From positions 806,001-870,000 of the forward strand of contig NZ_CP007129.1 of the NCBI RefSeq assembly GCF_000522985.1: a stretch of 64,000 nt of DNA. Direction: 5' to 3'. Position numbers and translations under genes: made by a program. Under the pieces are notes generated by a model. That model did no database searches. It saw only the letters and a program-made list of their open reading frames with translations, and was not told the origin of the DNA. Origin of the DNA: Gemmatirosa kalamazoonensis (lineage in GTDB: Bacteria > Gemmatimonadota > Gemmatimonadetes > Gemmatimonadales > Gemmatimonadaceae). Below, in pieces: positions 8,273 to 15,756 of the stretch. Position 1 is the first letter of the stretch, and each line of letters starts with the position of its first letter.

Positions 8273-8576
8273 CGCGGATCAGCGGGGGACGGCCGAAACT
8301 GCTTCACCAGCCTCCGGAGCGTTCCCACGGGGACGGCGAGCGTGAGCGCGCCATAGCCCGTCAGAAAGATGATGCCCGGAATGCCGCCGCGCACGACGCC
8401 GGGCACGTACCGCGCGCCATTCAGGCCGAGCACGGTGCCCAGCAGCGCGAGCGGCATCGCCGGCTCGCGGTAGTCGCCACGCCGGCTGCAGGGCGGCCGC
8501 GCTCGGGCCCGAGCACGGCGAGCACCGCCAGCTGCGCCGCCACCGTGGTTCCAATCAGCAACCAGGCCAGCTTCAC
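8273..8576 (-). pseudogene. Small membrane protein gene, frameshifted
   Basis: GTG at 8576 opens MKLAWLLIGTTVAAQ with a first membrane segment. After about 30 residues the frame must shift (near 8475) to continue MPLALLGTVLGLNGARYVPG and two further hydrophobic segments. The shifted frame has no stop before the attC and would read on through it as PNESLQL. No single frame gives a complete protein, so I call it broken; an indel error in the sequence would give the same picture. Confidence 0.55.
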
Positions 8577-8611
8577 AAGAATCCTCCGTCCGTACGAACG
8601 ACTCCGTCGCG

Positions 8612-8630
8612 GCCCAACGCGGGAGTTCAG
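8612..8630 (-). repeat. Left half of a split attC (R'-L')
   Basis: GCCCAAC followed by GCGGGAGTTCAG, breaking off exactly after the left L-box start. The matching right half lies at 8846-8901, with the lipoprotein gene between. Confidence 0.75.
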
Positions 8631-8839
8631 TCAGCCGCCACCAGCGTCTCCGGGGGCGTCTTGGCGAGCACACGCTTCGGCGCGTACCCCAGCACCACGC
8701 CGGTGTCGCCATACACCGCTCCCGTCGCCGGATCGCTTCGCACGGGAACCGGTTGCCGCACACATCCACTGAGGAGAAGGCTGCCGGCAACGAGTACGTG
8801 TGAAGTGCGCACGCGATTCCGTCCCGGCGATGGATTCAT
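8627..8839 (-). CDS. Small lipoprotein lying inside a split attC
   Basis: 70 residues. Signal peptide with lipobox LLSGC near residue 26, then a short Pro/Val-rich mature part (VVLGYAPKRVLAK); no family recognised. Its TGA stop is made by the L' box of the left attC half. No crossover core separates its start from the neighbouring stem at 8846. Confidence 0.6.
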   Translation of the reverse strand: MNPSPGRNRVRTSHVLVAGSLLLSGCVRQPVPVRSDPATGAVYGDTGVVLGYAPKRVLAKTPPETLVAAD

Positions 8840-8845
8840 GCCGTA

Positions 8846-8901
8846 CGAAGGCGCTCGTCACTACGTTGCGCGTCTTCGTCAGCTGCAACGATTCGTCAGG
8901 C
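8846..8901 (-). repeat. Right part of a split attC (stem, L'', R'')
   Basis: Retains the stem CGAAGGCGC/GCGCGTCTTCG, the right L-box CAGCTGCAAC and R'' GTCAGGC, but no R'-L' arm. Follows the histidine phosphatase gene. Confidence 0.75.
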
Positions 8902-8912
8902 CGCCCGCGCGA

Positions 8913-9452
8913 TCACACCCAGATTCGACGGAATCGCGTCGGCCCATCGTTGTCGACGTCGACCACGAAGGCATCAGGATTCGAGAGACTCGACCAGACG
9001 TCGAAGCCCACCGTGGCGTCGATCGAGTTCAGGATCAGTGCCAGCAGGTTGCCGTGTGTCACCAGCACACACAGCGCCCCCGACGCCAGGGCCGACCGCA
9101 CGACCGAGGTCCCGCGCGCCTGCGCGGCTCGAGCGGATTCCCCACCGTCCAATCGATAGTCCAGGTCTTCGAACGACCGACGCAGGTGCCCGCGCCAATC
9201 CACCAGCGGTCGCCCGCTGAGCACCCGCTCGACCAACCGACCGTCCGTTTCCAGGCGCAGGGTGGCGCGGTCGCAGAGCGGTCTGATCGACTCGGTTGCC
9301 CGAGCGAACGGACTCGAGATCACTCGCTGAACCCGATAGGGGGACAGCAAGTCGGCTAGCATGTGCGCCTGGCGTTGGCCCTCGCCGGTGAGGGCTGCCG
9401 CCGGGTCCTGGCCGGTCGCGGCCGCGTGCCGCACGAGGATGATCTCTTGCAT
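8913..9452 (-). CDS. Histidine phosphatase superfamily protein (phosphoglycerate-mutase fold)
   Basis: 179 residues. The catalytic histidine sits in the N-terminal LVRHAAATG (canonical LVRHG.T with Gly to Ala). The second conserved histidine is in VLVTHGNLL near residue 132, and SSPFARATES supplies the usual S.-.RA-.T motif. Probable cytosolic phosphatase or SixA-like enzyme; substrate unknown. Ends just before the split attC at 8846. Confidence 0.82.
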   Translation of the reverse strand: MQEIILVRHAAATGQDPAAALTGEGQRQAHMLADLLSPYRVQRVISSPFARATESIRPLCDRATLRLETDGRLVERVLSGRPLVDWRGHLRRSFEDLDYRLDGGESARAAQARGTSVVRSALASGALCVLVTHGNLLALILNSIDATVGFDVWSSLSNPDAFVVDVDNDGPTRFRRIWV

Positions 9453-9475
9453 TCGGTCGACGTCCGACTGGGTCG

Positions 9476-9572
9476 GTCTAACGCTGGAGTTCAGCTGCGA
9501 GGCGGTAGGGCCAGGGCTTCGGGCGTCGGTGGAGTCATGCGCCGCCTCGTCAGCTGTAAGGATTCGTTAGGC
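9476..9572 (-). repeat. attC site
   Basis: 97 bp. R' GTCTAAC, R'' GTTAGGC, class A with one change in the right arm (CAGCTGTAAG). Stem GAGGCGG/CCGCCTC. Confidence 0.9.
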
Positions 9573-9893
9573 TGCCGGCGAGTCCGGCGTGGCCGTCCCG
9601 AGCACCAGCGCGTGGATTGCCTCGGCGAGCGCCCACCGCTCCGCCGCCGTCGATCGCGGGAACACGAAGCGGTCCTCCTCGGCGCGCCGCAGGTAGCCCA
9701 CGACGTCCGCGAGCGGGCCGCCGCCGCCCAGCACCCCGAGGACGGCCCCGGCGTGCGCTGCCGGCTCGCAGGTGCCGTCCGGCGCGGCCAGCTCCGCGCC
9801 CGGGTCCCAGCGCTCGGCCAGCAGCACGGCGACTTGCCGTACGATCTCGGGGTTCGTGCCCGCTCGGGCCAGGCGATCAAGCGGTCGGTCCAT
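9567..9893 (-). CDS. Hypothetical protein
   Basis: 108 residues, helical and acidic, no family recognised. Contains a Gly run (VLGVLGGGGPLADVVGYL) in the middle. The frame begins MDRPLDRLARAGTNPEIVRQ. Sole gene of its cassette. Confidence 0.55.
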   Translation of the reverse strand: MDRPLDRLARAGTNPEIVRQVAVLLAERWDPGAELAAPDGTCEPAAHAGAVLGVLGGGGPLADVVGYLRRAEEDRFVFPRSTAAERWALAEAIHALVLGTATPDSPAA

Positions 9894-9910
9894 CGATGAT
9901 CCGTGTGGCG

Positions 9911-10007
9911 GCGTAACGGTGGAGTTCAGCTGCGGAGCCGCGCGGCTGGAGTGTTGAATGCAGTAGGAACGCTGCGCGGCTGCATCAGCTGCAACGATTC
10001 GTTAGCT
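9911..10007 (-). repeat. attC site
   Basis: 97 bp. R' GCGTAAC, R'' GTTAGCT. Class A L-boxes, stem GGAGCCGCG/CGCGGCTGC with one mismatch. Confidence 0.88.
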
Positions 10008-10334
10008 GGGGGGACGCCGACGCCCACGCCGTGAGAACCGCAGGGACTCGCGTACCCGCTCCTCGTGCACCTCCGACCGCACCTGATGGACGAACACCAT
10101 CGCGTACGCCAGCACCAAGCCGCCGAGCGCCAGAAGACCGGACAGGCGCGGCGCGGTATGGGCCGTAACCACGCCGCCATACCAGCACCCGACCTCGCCC
10201 GCGACCAAGAGGGCCCAGGAAATCCGAGCGACAGCCACCGACCAGGCGCGGATGGCGCGCGCGACCGGGCCTTCCGTGAGAGCCCTGGGGATGCCGTAGA
10301 CGAACGCGCGGGCCAGGAGGCGATCAAATGGCAT
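10002..10334 (-). CDS. Small membrane protein
   Basis: 110 residues with two predicted membrane segments (about 31-50 and 66-84) and a basic tail (RFSRRGRRRPP). No family recognised. The stop overlaps the R'' core to the left. Confidence 0.6.
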   Translation of the reverse strand: MPFDRLLARAFVYGIPRALTEGPVARAIRAWSVAVARISWALLVAGEVGCWYGGVVTAHTAPRLSGLLALGGLVLAYAMVFVHQVRSEVHEERVRESLRFSRRGRRRPPS

Positions 10335-10353
10335 GCGTAGATGCGTGTGAGCC

Positions 10354-10447
10354 AGCTAACGCGGGAGTTCAGCGGCCGGCGGAGACAACCAATGCGAGCG
10401 AAGCGAGCTTCCATCGCCCGCCGGTCAGCTGCAACGACTCGTTAGAT
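10354..10447 (-). repeat. attC site with GCGAGCGAAGCGAGC loop
   Basis: 94 bp. R' AGCTAAC, R'' GTTAGAT. Inner stem GGCCGGCGG/CCGCCGG and a loop CAATGCGAGCGAAGCGAGCT that recurs in the attC sites at 16089 and 44116. Confidence 0.88.
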
Positions 10448-10858
10448 CTCAGGAGTGCGATGCTTGGCCGTCCGAGCCCCGACCCAGCCGAGGCTCCGGA
10501 GCGCCGCGCACACCTCGGGTCGCAGTCGGCACGCAAACTCCCCGAGCTCGTCAATCGCCGGCGCCGGCCACGTCGCCAGCACCCAGATCTCGAACTTCGG
10601 CCGCGGCACGTCGAGCTCGCGCCGTACTCGCGCCGCGAAGCTCCCATAGACCCAGTTCGCCAGCCGATGATCCGGCTTCCCGTACACGTCGCGCGCCAGA
10701 TGCCGCATCGTCGTGATGCGGTCCGGCTTCCCGTAATGCGCGACCAGCATTGCGCGTCCGGCCGCGAAGATCTCGCGTTGCGCCAACATCTCGAACACCG
10801 CCTCGTAGGCGTCGGCCGGTGCCAGGGGTGCGTACACGGGAGCGTGGTTGAGGTCCAA
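10442..10858 (-). CDS. Hypothetical protein
   Basis: 138 residues, soluble, with even composition. Contains HYGKPDRITTMRHLARDVYG and, at the centre, NWVYGSFAARVRREL. I do not recognise the family. Both ends fit neatly between attC sites, supporting a real gene. Confidence 0.6.
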   Translation of the reverse strand: MDLNHAPVYAPLAPADAYEAVFEMLAQREIFAAGRAMLVAHYGKPDRITTMRHLARDVYGKPDHRLANWVYGSFAARVRRELDVPRPKFEIWVLATWPAPAIDELGEFACRLRPEVCAALRSLGWVGARTAKHRTPEI

Positions 10859-10950
10859 CGCTGGAGTTCAGCTGCGGAGCGGCGTGGCTCGAGCTAGGCT
10901 GCCAGCGCGGCGCGTTGCGCCGCTGCGTCAGCTGCAACGAATCGTTTGCC
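10853..10950 (-). repeat. attC site
   Basis: 98 bp. R' GTCCAAC, R'' GTTTGCC. Class A L-boxes, stem GGAGCGGCG/CGCCGCTGC. Confidence 0.87.
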
Positions 10951-10960
10951 GGCGGCGGCG

Positions 10961-11197
10961 TTACGGGTCGCTAGCCGGTAGTGCATATGACTCCAGCCAG
11001 CCGCAGCGGGAGCAGCGAAACGTCACCACCGGCAACACCTGGCGCTCGCCGAGCTTCAGACCCGTCCAGATGCTGCTCTCCGGCGCACCCTCGATCCACT
11101 TCGTGACCGACCGCGCGCCGTGATCGCCGGATTCGAGCAGAAAGCCGCGCTCCATTTCGTGGTGACACCGCAGACATTCGGGAGAGGACGCTCGCAT
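10961..11197 (-). CDS. Small zinc-ribbon protein (PF20097-like nucleic-acid-binding type)
   Basis: 78 residues from ATG 11197. Two CxxC pairs (CLRC at about residue 9 and CSRC near 63, the latter followed by GWLESYAL) fit the two-knuckle zinc ribbon seen in small proteins with a W.G. and CGYLE.YA pattern. Longer upstream reading runs into the neighbouring attC and is unlikely. Probably binds zinc; role unknown. Confidence 0.65.
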   Translation of the reverse strand: MRASSPECLRCHHEMERGFLLESGDHGARSVTKWIEGAPESSIWTGLKLGERQVLPVVTFRCSRCGWLESYALPASDP

Positions 11198-11229
11198 GTG
11201 CACCAGAAGCAGGAGGGAACGTGGTGACC

Positions 11230-11326
11230 GGCTAACGCCGGAGTTCAGCTGCGGAGGCTTGGGATTGGCGCTCTGGATGCCGTCGGAGGCTCGCACGCCT
11301 CCGTCAGTTGCAACGATTCGTTAGGC
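11230..11326 (-). repeat. attC site
   Basis: 97 bp. R' GGCTAAC, R'' GTTAGGC. Class A with a right-arm T (CAGTTGCAAC), stem GGAGGC/GCCTCC. Confidence 0.9.
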
Positions 11327-11347
11327 CGCGCCGCGCGGCGGCCGCGG

Positions 11348-11653
11348 TCAGCGCAGCCCGATGGGCGCCAGCATGAGACACCCGACGCCCACCACGCCCC
11401 CCATTGCCGTTCCAACGATGAGGAAGAGTGGGAGGGCGAGACCGAACATGCCCAGCCCCTGCCCGCGCCGCGCGTCCCACAGGAAGCTGACGATGACCAC
11501 CAGACCCGCCAGCGCACCGCCGGCCGCTCCGGCGCCGACCGACCCCCAGGCCCCGGCGTGCCAGTAATGCCGCGCCAGCCAGTACCCTCCTGCTGGAAGC
11601 GCCAGGACTAGCGTGGTGAAGACTTCGAGTTGGTAGGGCCCGTCGAGGTGCAC
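11348..11653 (-). CDS. Small membrane protein
   Basis: 101 residues with three hydrophobic segments (about 10-27, 40-59, 68-97), glycine-rich (AGAAGGALAGLVVIVSF). No family recognised. Confidence 0.6.
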   Translation of the reverse strand: MHLDGPYQLEVFTTLVLALPAGGYWLARHYWHAGAWGSVGAGAAGGALAGLVVIVSFLWDARRGQGLGMFGLALPLFLIVGTAMGGVVGVGCLMLAPIGLR

Positions 11654-11683
11654 GCAGTACCCGTGATGGGGGACTTCGTTGCG

Positions 11684-11780
11684 GCCTAACGCCAGAGTTT
11701 AGCTGCAAGGCCGCGGGGCTGGAGCCGTGCTCTGCCGATGGCCGCTGCGCGGCCTTATCAGCTGCAACGATTCGTTAGGC
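11684..11780 (-). repeat. attC site
   Basis: 97 bp. R' GCCTAAC, R'' GTTAGGC. Left TTTAGCTGC, right CAGCTGCAAC, stem AAGGCCGCG/GCGCGGCCTT. Confidence 0.9.
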
Positions 11781-11851
11781 CGACGGTGGGGAGAGCCTCC
11801 TTCGGCGAGCGCCCGCGAGCGGCGTGGCCGCGACCCTCGGGTGGACGCCAC

Positions 11852-12157
11852 CTAGGGCCGCGCCCGAGATTGCACTGGCGGGTCGGCCTCATAGCGAAAC
11901 TCTACCACGAACACGCGCCGCCCGGGCCCATGCTTGGCCACCTTCAGTAGATCAACGAGCCCCGCGAATCCGGAAGCCCGGGCGAGATCGGGTGTTATGT
12001 CAGCCAGGGACACCTCGGCAATCTTGGTCACGACGACCGCCCCGGGCCGCAACGCATAGCGACCGCCGACCCTCACGTGAGGGCGCTGCCACAGGCGAAC
12101 GGTCGTGGTGATCTCGCCGCGGCGGATACGATCCCGAAGTGGTTCCAAGAATTGCAT
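11852..12157 (-). CDS. ASCH-domain-like protein
   Basis: 101 residues from ATG 12157. Starts MQFLEPLRDRIRRGEITTTVR, then VRVGGRYAL, VVVTKIAEVSLADITPDLARASGF and a terminal VFVVEFRYE strand. This is the order of a small ASCH (PUA-like beta barrel, RNA-associated) domain. Nucleotide or RNA binding is inferred from the fold only. About 70 bp of non-coding sequence separates the stop from the attC. Confidence 0.6.
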   Translation of the reverse strand: MQFLEPLRDRIRRGEITTTVRLWQRPHVRVGGRYALRPGAVVVTKIAEVSLADITPDLARASGFAGLVDLLKVAKHGPGRRVFVVEFRYEADPPVQSRARP

Positions 12158-12165
12158 GTCGGTCG

Positions 12166-12261
12166 GCCTAACGGCAGAGTTCAGCTGCGGGCGGATTCCA
12201 ACCCTCGCAGGCGTAGCCCGCCATCCGAAGACCACCCGTCAGCTGCAACGATTCGTTATGC
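12166..12261 (-). repeat. attC site
   Basis: 96 bp. R' GCCTAAC, R'' GTTATGC. Class A L-boxes, stem GGGCGG/CCACCC. Confidence 0.88.
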
Positions 12262-12274
12262 CGCGGCTGAGAGC

Positions 12275-12475
12275 TCAGTGCGCGCGTGGGCGGCGCATCC
12301 TGCTCGCCAGCCAGACGCCCGCGGTGAGGTACAACGCGGCATCAACCCAATCGCCGCCGCGCGTACCGCGTAGGAGCCAGCTGCTAAGCACCAGCATCAG
12401 TGCCCACACGGTCGCGATGGCGTACGGGTGGATTTGACGTCGCGACATGGGCACCACCGTTTGGGAGTGAAGCAT
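12275..12475 (-). CDS. Very small membrane protein
   Basis: 66 residues; an internal ATG (MSRRQIHPYAIATV) could be the true start. One clear membrane segment (ATVWALMLVLSSWLL) and a second weak one (AALYLTAGVWLA). No family recognised. Confidence 0.5.
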   Translation of the reverse strand: MLHSQTVVPMSRRQIHPYAIATVWALMLVLSSWLLRGTRGGDWVDAALYLTAGVWLASRMRRPRAH

Positions 12476-12485
12476 CGGTGAGTCG

Positions 12486-12583
12486 GCCTAACGCCAGAGC
12501 TACGCTGCGAAGGCGCGGGGGTTGGAGCTGTGAATGCGGTTGGAGCGCTGCGCGCCTTCGTCGGCTTCAGCGACTCGTTAGGC
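12486..12583 (-). repeat. attC site, divergent L-boxes
   Basis: 98 bp. R' GCCTAAC, R'' GTTAGGC. Left GCTACGCTGC, right CGGCTTCAGC, a variant between classes D and A. Stem GAAGGCGCG/GCGCGCCTTC. Confidence 0.86.
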
Positions 12584-12943
12584 CGCACCGCGCCGGATGA
12601 TGTGGTCCTGCCGCCACCGCAGCATGAGTGCCGCATTCAGCAGCGCCAGCCCGGCGAACCCGAGACCGAGCCGCCCGTGGCCCCGGTCGCCGAGCGCCAG
12701 CGCCGCGCCCGCAAGCACCAGCAGCCCGAGCGCCATCCGCGCGCCGGTCGGCAGCACCACCCGGGCCCGCGGCGCGACGAACATACCCCAGAACACCGCC
12801 GCGGCCAGCGGCAGCCCGACCGCAAGCGCCGTCTGCGCGGCGGCGCCGGTGGGTGCCGTCCCGCCCCAGTACCCTAGCGAGGCCAGGGCGGCCAGCTCGA
12901 GGAGGAAGCGGAGGGCGAGGTTCGCGGCCTTGGCGGCTGCCAT
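12578..12943 (-). CDS. YrdB-family (DUF2568) membrane protein
   Basis: 121 residues. LALRFLLELAALASLGYWG, GLPLAAAVFWGMFVAPRA and the later LALGLLVLAGAAL segment reproduce the YrdB pattern of four membrane helices with the conserved W-G-x-F-V-A-P-R motif. Function of the family is unknown. The stop lies in the attC R''. Confidence 0.75.
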   Translation of the reverse strand: MAAAKAANLALRFLLELAALASLGYWGGTAPTGAAAQTALAVGLPLAAAVFWGMFVAPRARVVLPTGARMALGLLVLAGAALALGDRGHGRLGLGFAGLALLNAALMLRWRQDHIIRRGAA

Positions 12944-12962
12944 ACGTTCGAGTCTGCTTGCG

Positions 12963-13060
12963 GTCTAACGCTGGAGTTCAGCTGCGGAGGCGCAGGGTTG
13001 GAGCGGTGCCGCCGGCGTGGAGCGATGCGCGGCTTCGTTAGGTGCAACGATTCGTTAGGT
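12963..13060 (-). repeat. attC site with doubled core
   Basis: 98 bp. R' GTCTAAC, R'' GTTAGGT. The right arm reads TTCGTTAGGTGCAACGATTCG, so a second GTTAGGT sits where CAGCTGC normally is. Confidence 0.86.
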
Positions 13061-13363
13061 GGCGGGTCGTGAACGCCGATCGCCCTCGGCCAGAATGCCG
13101 CGTGCGAGTTCGAGGCATGCCGCACAGATGGCGAGTGACGGCCACGCACTCGGGATCGGCACGTCGCGCCGCCCGCAGAACGAGCACCGCTTGGCGGTGC
13201 CGGCCGCCGACTCTCGGGTGGCGATCGAGGCGATACATGACTCACAGATGTAGACGCTGGGGCCGGCGATCAGCCGCCGACCTTCGGCGCTGGGCAGGCG
13301 GCAGACGCGACAGCAGGGGACGCGATGCGCGAAGCGACGGACCCGCTCAGTAGTGTTTGCCAC
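13055..13363 (-). CDS. Protein with two ClpX-type zinc fingers
   Basis: 102 residues from GTG 13363, chosen for AAGGAGG five bases upstream. Two C4 knuckle pairs: CCRVC...YICESC and CSFCG...AICAAC. The second matches the N-terminal zinc-binding domain of ClpX (CSFCGK...IC..C...). No AAA+ domain follows, so it may act as a stand-alone adaptor or substrate-recognition piece; this is inference. Confidence 0.65.
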   Translation of the reverse strand: MANTTERVRRFAHRVPCCRVCRLPSAEGRRLIAGPSVYICESCIASIATRESAAGTAKRCSFCGRRDVPIPSAWPSLAICAACLELARGILAEGDRRSRPAT

Positions 13364-13393
13364 AGACCCTCCTTTCCGAGAATGCATGTCGCC

Positions 13394-13490
13394 ATCTAAC
13401 GCTAGAGTTCAACTGCGGAGCGGCGGGGTTGGAGCCCTGGATGCTCGCGGGAGCCTGCACGACTCCATCAGCTGCAACGATTCGTTAGGC
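13394..13490 (-). repeat. attC site
   Basis: 97 bp. R' ATCTAAC, R'' GTTAGGC. Left TTCAACTGC (one mismatch to the right CAGCTGCAAC). Confidence 0.9.
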
Positions 13491-13505
13491 CGCGCCCCCG
13501 CGGCC

Positions 13506-13892
13506 TCAGCTCTCGTCGACCAGCTCCGCGATCAGTCCGTCACGGAACACGAAGGTTGAGCGCCCGGTCAGACGGAGCGTGTCGCCCGCCCGCAGCTCCG
13601 GGCCGAGGTCGGCCGCGAGCACGCCCTCGTACTCGACAGTAATCCACGCCCGCTCTCCCTCCGCTCGGTACCCGCGCACCGCCTGCCGCCGGCTGCGGAA
13701 GAGCGTGACGGCGCGCTCGGCCAGCGCGCGGAACTCCGCGCGGCCGTGTGCCTCCGCCGTCACCTCGCCGCCGGCAAGGTTCCGGAACTCCACCTCCGGG
13801 TGCAGGACCTCGAGCATGCCCGGGACGTTGAAGCCGTTGTACGCGGCCAGGTAGCGGTCGATCACCGCGCGGTGCGGGTCGGGCGGAGCCAT
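13506..13892 (-). CDS. SnoaL-like (NTF2 fold) protein
   Basis: 128 residues, soluble. VIDRYLAAYNGFNVPGMLEVLHPEVEFRN, HGRAEFRALAERA and a terminal DTLRLTGRSTFVFRDGLI strand follow the SnoaL-like/NTF2 pattern closely. Could be an isomerase-like or ligand-binding protein; no catalytic set can be assigned. CACCTCC (RBS AGGAGGTG) lies just upstream of the ATG. Confidence 0.75.
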   Translation of the reverse strand: MAPPDPHRAVIDRYLAAYNGFNVPGMLEVLHPEVEFRNLAGGEVTAEAHGRAEFRALAERAVTLFRSRRQAVRGYRAEGERAWITVEYEGVLAADLGPELRAGDTLRLTGRSTFVFRDGLIAELVDES

Positions 13893-13917
13893 GGCACCTC
13901 CTTGAATGTCTCTGCCG

Positions 13918-14014
13918 GCCTAACGCTGGAGTTCACCTGCGAAGGCGCGCACGTGATCTGTGCTGCCGGCGCGGAACGATGTGCGCCTTCGTCAGGTGCA
14001 ACGATTCGTTAGCC
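13918..14014 (-). repeat. attC site, class C
   Basis: 97 bp. R' GCCTAAC, R'' GTTAGCC. L-boxes TTCACCTG/CAGGTGCAA, stem GAAGGCGCGC/TGCGCCTTC. Confidence 0.9.
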
Positions 14015-14020
14015 GGCGGC

Positions 14021-14431
14021 TCAGTGATGTTGGCCCAACGACTTGCGCGGGTCCAGGCCGACGACGGTGACGCCGGCGCCCCGCGCGATGTCGATCGCGG
14101 TCACGACGTCCTGATACCTCGCCGCGCCGTCCCCGCGGACCGTGATCGTCTTGTCCGGACGCCCAGCGTACACCGCCCGCAGCCGAGCGCCGAGATCCCC
14201 GAACGTCAACGCTTGCTGGTTCAGAGCCAGCCGGCCGCCAGGCCCGACCTCCAGGACAATGGGCGTCCCCGGCCCGCCGGGCTGCTCCACCGGCAGCTGC
14301 ACGTACGTCGCCCGCTGGCTCATGGGGACCATGAACATGAAGATGATCAGCAACACCATCAGCACATCGATCATCGGCGTCACGTTCGGCTCCGCCTGCA
14401 TCGTCACCGCCCTCGATCCTAGCTCGCGCAT
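14021..14431 (-). CDS. exbD: ExbD/TolR-type biopolymer transport protein
   Basis: 136 residues. MQAEPNVTPMIDVLMVLLIIFM is the hallmark ExbD N-terminus (N-T-P-x-I-D-V with the proton-pathway Asp at the start of the single membrane helix). It is followed by a periplasmic domain ending GVTVVGLDPR. An internal ATG gives the usual short cytoplasmic tail. ExbD works with ExbB and TonB to power outer-membrane transport; no ExbB or TonB gene accompanies it in the cassette, so it would need partners encoded elsewhere. Upstream 14432-14572 holds no gene I can support. Confidence 0.88.
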   Translation of the reverse strand: MRELGSRAVTMQAEPNVTPMIDVLMVLLIIFMFMVPMSQRATYVQLPVEQPGGPGTPIVLEVGPGGRLALNQQALTFGDLGARLRAVYAGRPDKTITVRGDGAARYQDVVTAIDIARGAGVTVVGLDPRKSLGQHH

Positions 14432-14572
14432 ACCGTCCCCCGGCGGGTGTCGCCCGGAGGCTACGCCGCGCTCGTGAGGCGCTCATGAACGCGAGATTGC
14501 GGGACGGTGAAGGCGCGATGACGTCTGGATGAGCGCGCCGGCGCTCGGCTGCCCCCGAGGCGCGTGTGAGCC

Positions 14573-14669
14573 GGCTAACGCTGGAGTTCAGCTGCGGAGC
14601 GGCGGGGCTGGAGCCGTGGACGCGGCTGGAGCGCTGCGCTGCTCCGTCAGCTGCAACGATTCGTTAGGC
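14573..14669 (-). repeat. attC site
   Basis: 97 bp. R' GGCTAAC, R'' GTTAGGC, class A, stem GGAGCGGCG/GCTGCTCC. Confidence 0.9.
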
Positions 14670-15209
14670 GGCGCCGCGCGGGCACCCGTCGGCTTCCGGC
14701 CTCCCCTGCGCCTCATTCTGTTCGGCCGCGAGGCCCGCGTCCACCGGCGGGTCGAACAGCCCCCGCTCCTCCTCGGTCGGTACTTGGAACGCGTCGCTCC
14801 ACCGCAGGATGTCCGCTAGCTCCATGGGCGGGTCCTCCCGTCCCCGGCGCCGCACCCGCTCCAGGAGCACGTGCGGCGGCGCGGTGAGGTAGTGCAACTC
14901 CACGGTGGCGCCGAGCGCCCGGGCGCCGAGCCGGAGCGCGTCCCGCTCCGCGCGCCCCCACGTGCCCCACTCGATGACCACCGTGAGCCCCCGCGCGAGC
15001 AGGGTGCGAGCGAGATCCCACTGCAGCGCCTCGACCCTGGCGCGCGCCTGCTCGTCGTAGAGGTCCAGCGCGAGGGCCTCCATCCACTCGTCGGGGGCTA
15101 GCCGCACGGCCCCGAGGGCCGCCTCCAGCTGCCGGGCGCGCGTCGTCTTGCCCGATCCGGGCAGCCCACAGATGATGATCAGTCGCGCACCGCTACTGGG
15201 CGTGCTCAT
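14664..15209 (-). CDS. P-loop kinase/ATPase (AAA_33 type, zeta-toxin-like)
   Basis: 181 residues from ATG 15209. Walker A GLPGSGKTT at about residue 15, LAPDEWMEAL (substrate Asp typical of the AAA_33/polynucleotide-kinase-like group), and a lid region RVRRRGREDPPMEL. This fits small nucleotide or aminoglycoside-type phosphotransferases and zeta toxins; which one is open. No antitoxin partner lies in the cassette. Confidence 0.75.
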   Translation of the reverse strand: MSTPSSGARLIIICGLPGSGKTTRARQLEAALGAVRLAPDEWMEALALDLYDEQARARVEALQWDLARTLLARGLTVVIEWGTWGRAERDALRLGARALGATVELHYLTAPPHVLLERVRRRGREDPPMELADILRWSDAFQVPTEEERGLFDPPVDAGLAAEQNEAQGRPEADGCPRGAA

Positions 15210-15260
15210 CGGAATAGGTGAGGCGAGGGCCGGACTCGGTACACCACGGAGGCCGATGCC

Positions 15261-15390
15261 GCCTAACGCCAGAGTTAAGCTGCGTGGCCGACGCGTGCCG
15301 GCATGATAGAGATCGCTCCGCTCGATGCAGACGGCGGGCGCTTCAACAGTTTGCGTGACGGGCCACGTCAGCTTCAACGATTCGTTAGGC
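15261..15390 (-). repeat. attC site, long subtype, class B
   Basis: 130 bp. R' GCCTAAC, R'' GTTAGGC. L-boxes TTAAGCTG/CAGCTTCAA, outer stem CGTGGCC/GGCCACG and a long loop with TGATAGAGATCGCTCC shared with the sites at 17524, 44537 and 45132. Confidence 0.9.
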
Positions 15391-15412
15391 GGCGATTCGG
15401 ACGTCCGCCCCG

Positions 15413-15619
15413 TCAGCGCGGAGTGCGCCGCGCTTTGCGGAGCGTCACGAGCCCGAGGACTTCGAGCCCCAGGCAGACGCCGAGCCAGACGCCGTGCGCC
15501 GCATCACCGGCGAGGGCCGCGGGGAGGCCGGCGCGGGCCGCGACCGGGTAGAGGGCCGCGCCGAGGAGGCCACCGGCGAGGAGGGCGAAGGGCAGACGAG
15601 GACGAGGCTGAACGACCAT
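15413..15619 (-). CDS. Very small membrane protein
   Basis: 68 residues with two hydrophobic segments (LPFALLAGGLLGAALYPVA and HGVWLGVCLGLEVLGLV) and a basic tail. No family recognised. Confidence 0.5.
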   Translation of the reverse strand: MVVQPRPRLPFALLAGGLLGAALYPVAARAGLPAALAGDAAHGVWLGVCLGLEVLGLVTLRKARRTPR

Positions 15620-15644
15620 CGTGAGTTCTCCGGAGGGGTAAGCC

Positions 15645-15742
15645 GCCTAACGCCAGAGTTAAGCTGCGGAGGCGCAGGGCTGGAGCTATGCTGCCGGGCC
15701 GGGACGATACGCGCCTCCGTCAGCTTCAACGATTCGTTAGCC
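15645..15742 (-). repeat. attC site, class B
   Basis: 98 bp. R' GCCTAAC, R'' GTTAGCC. L-boxes TTAAGCTG/CAGCTTCAA, stem GGAGGCGC/GCGCCTCC. Confidence 0.9.
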
Positions 15743-15756
15743 AGCGGGTTGACGGA

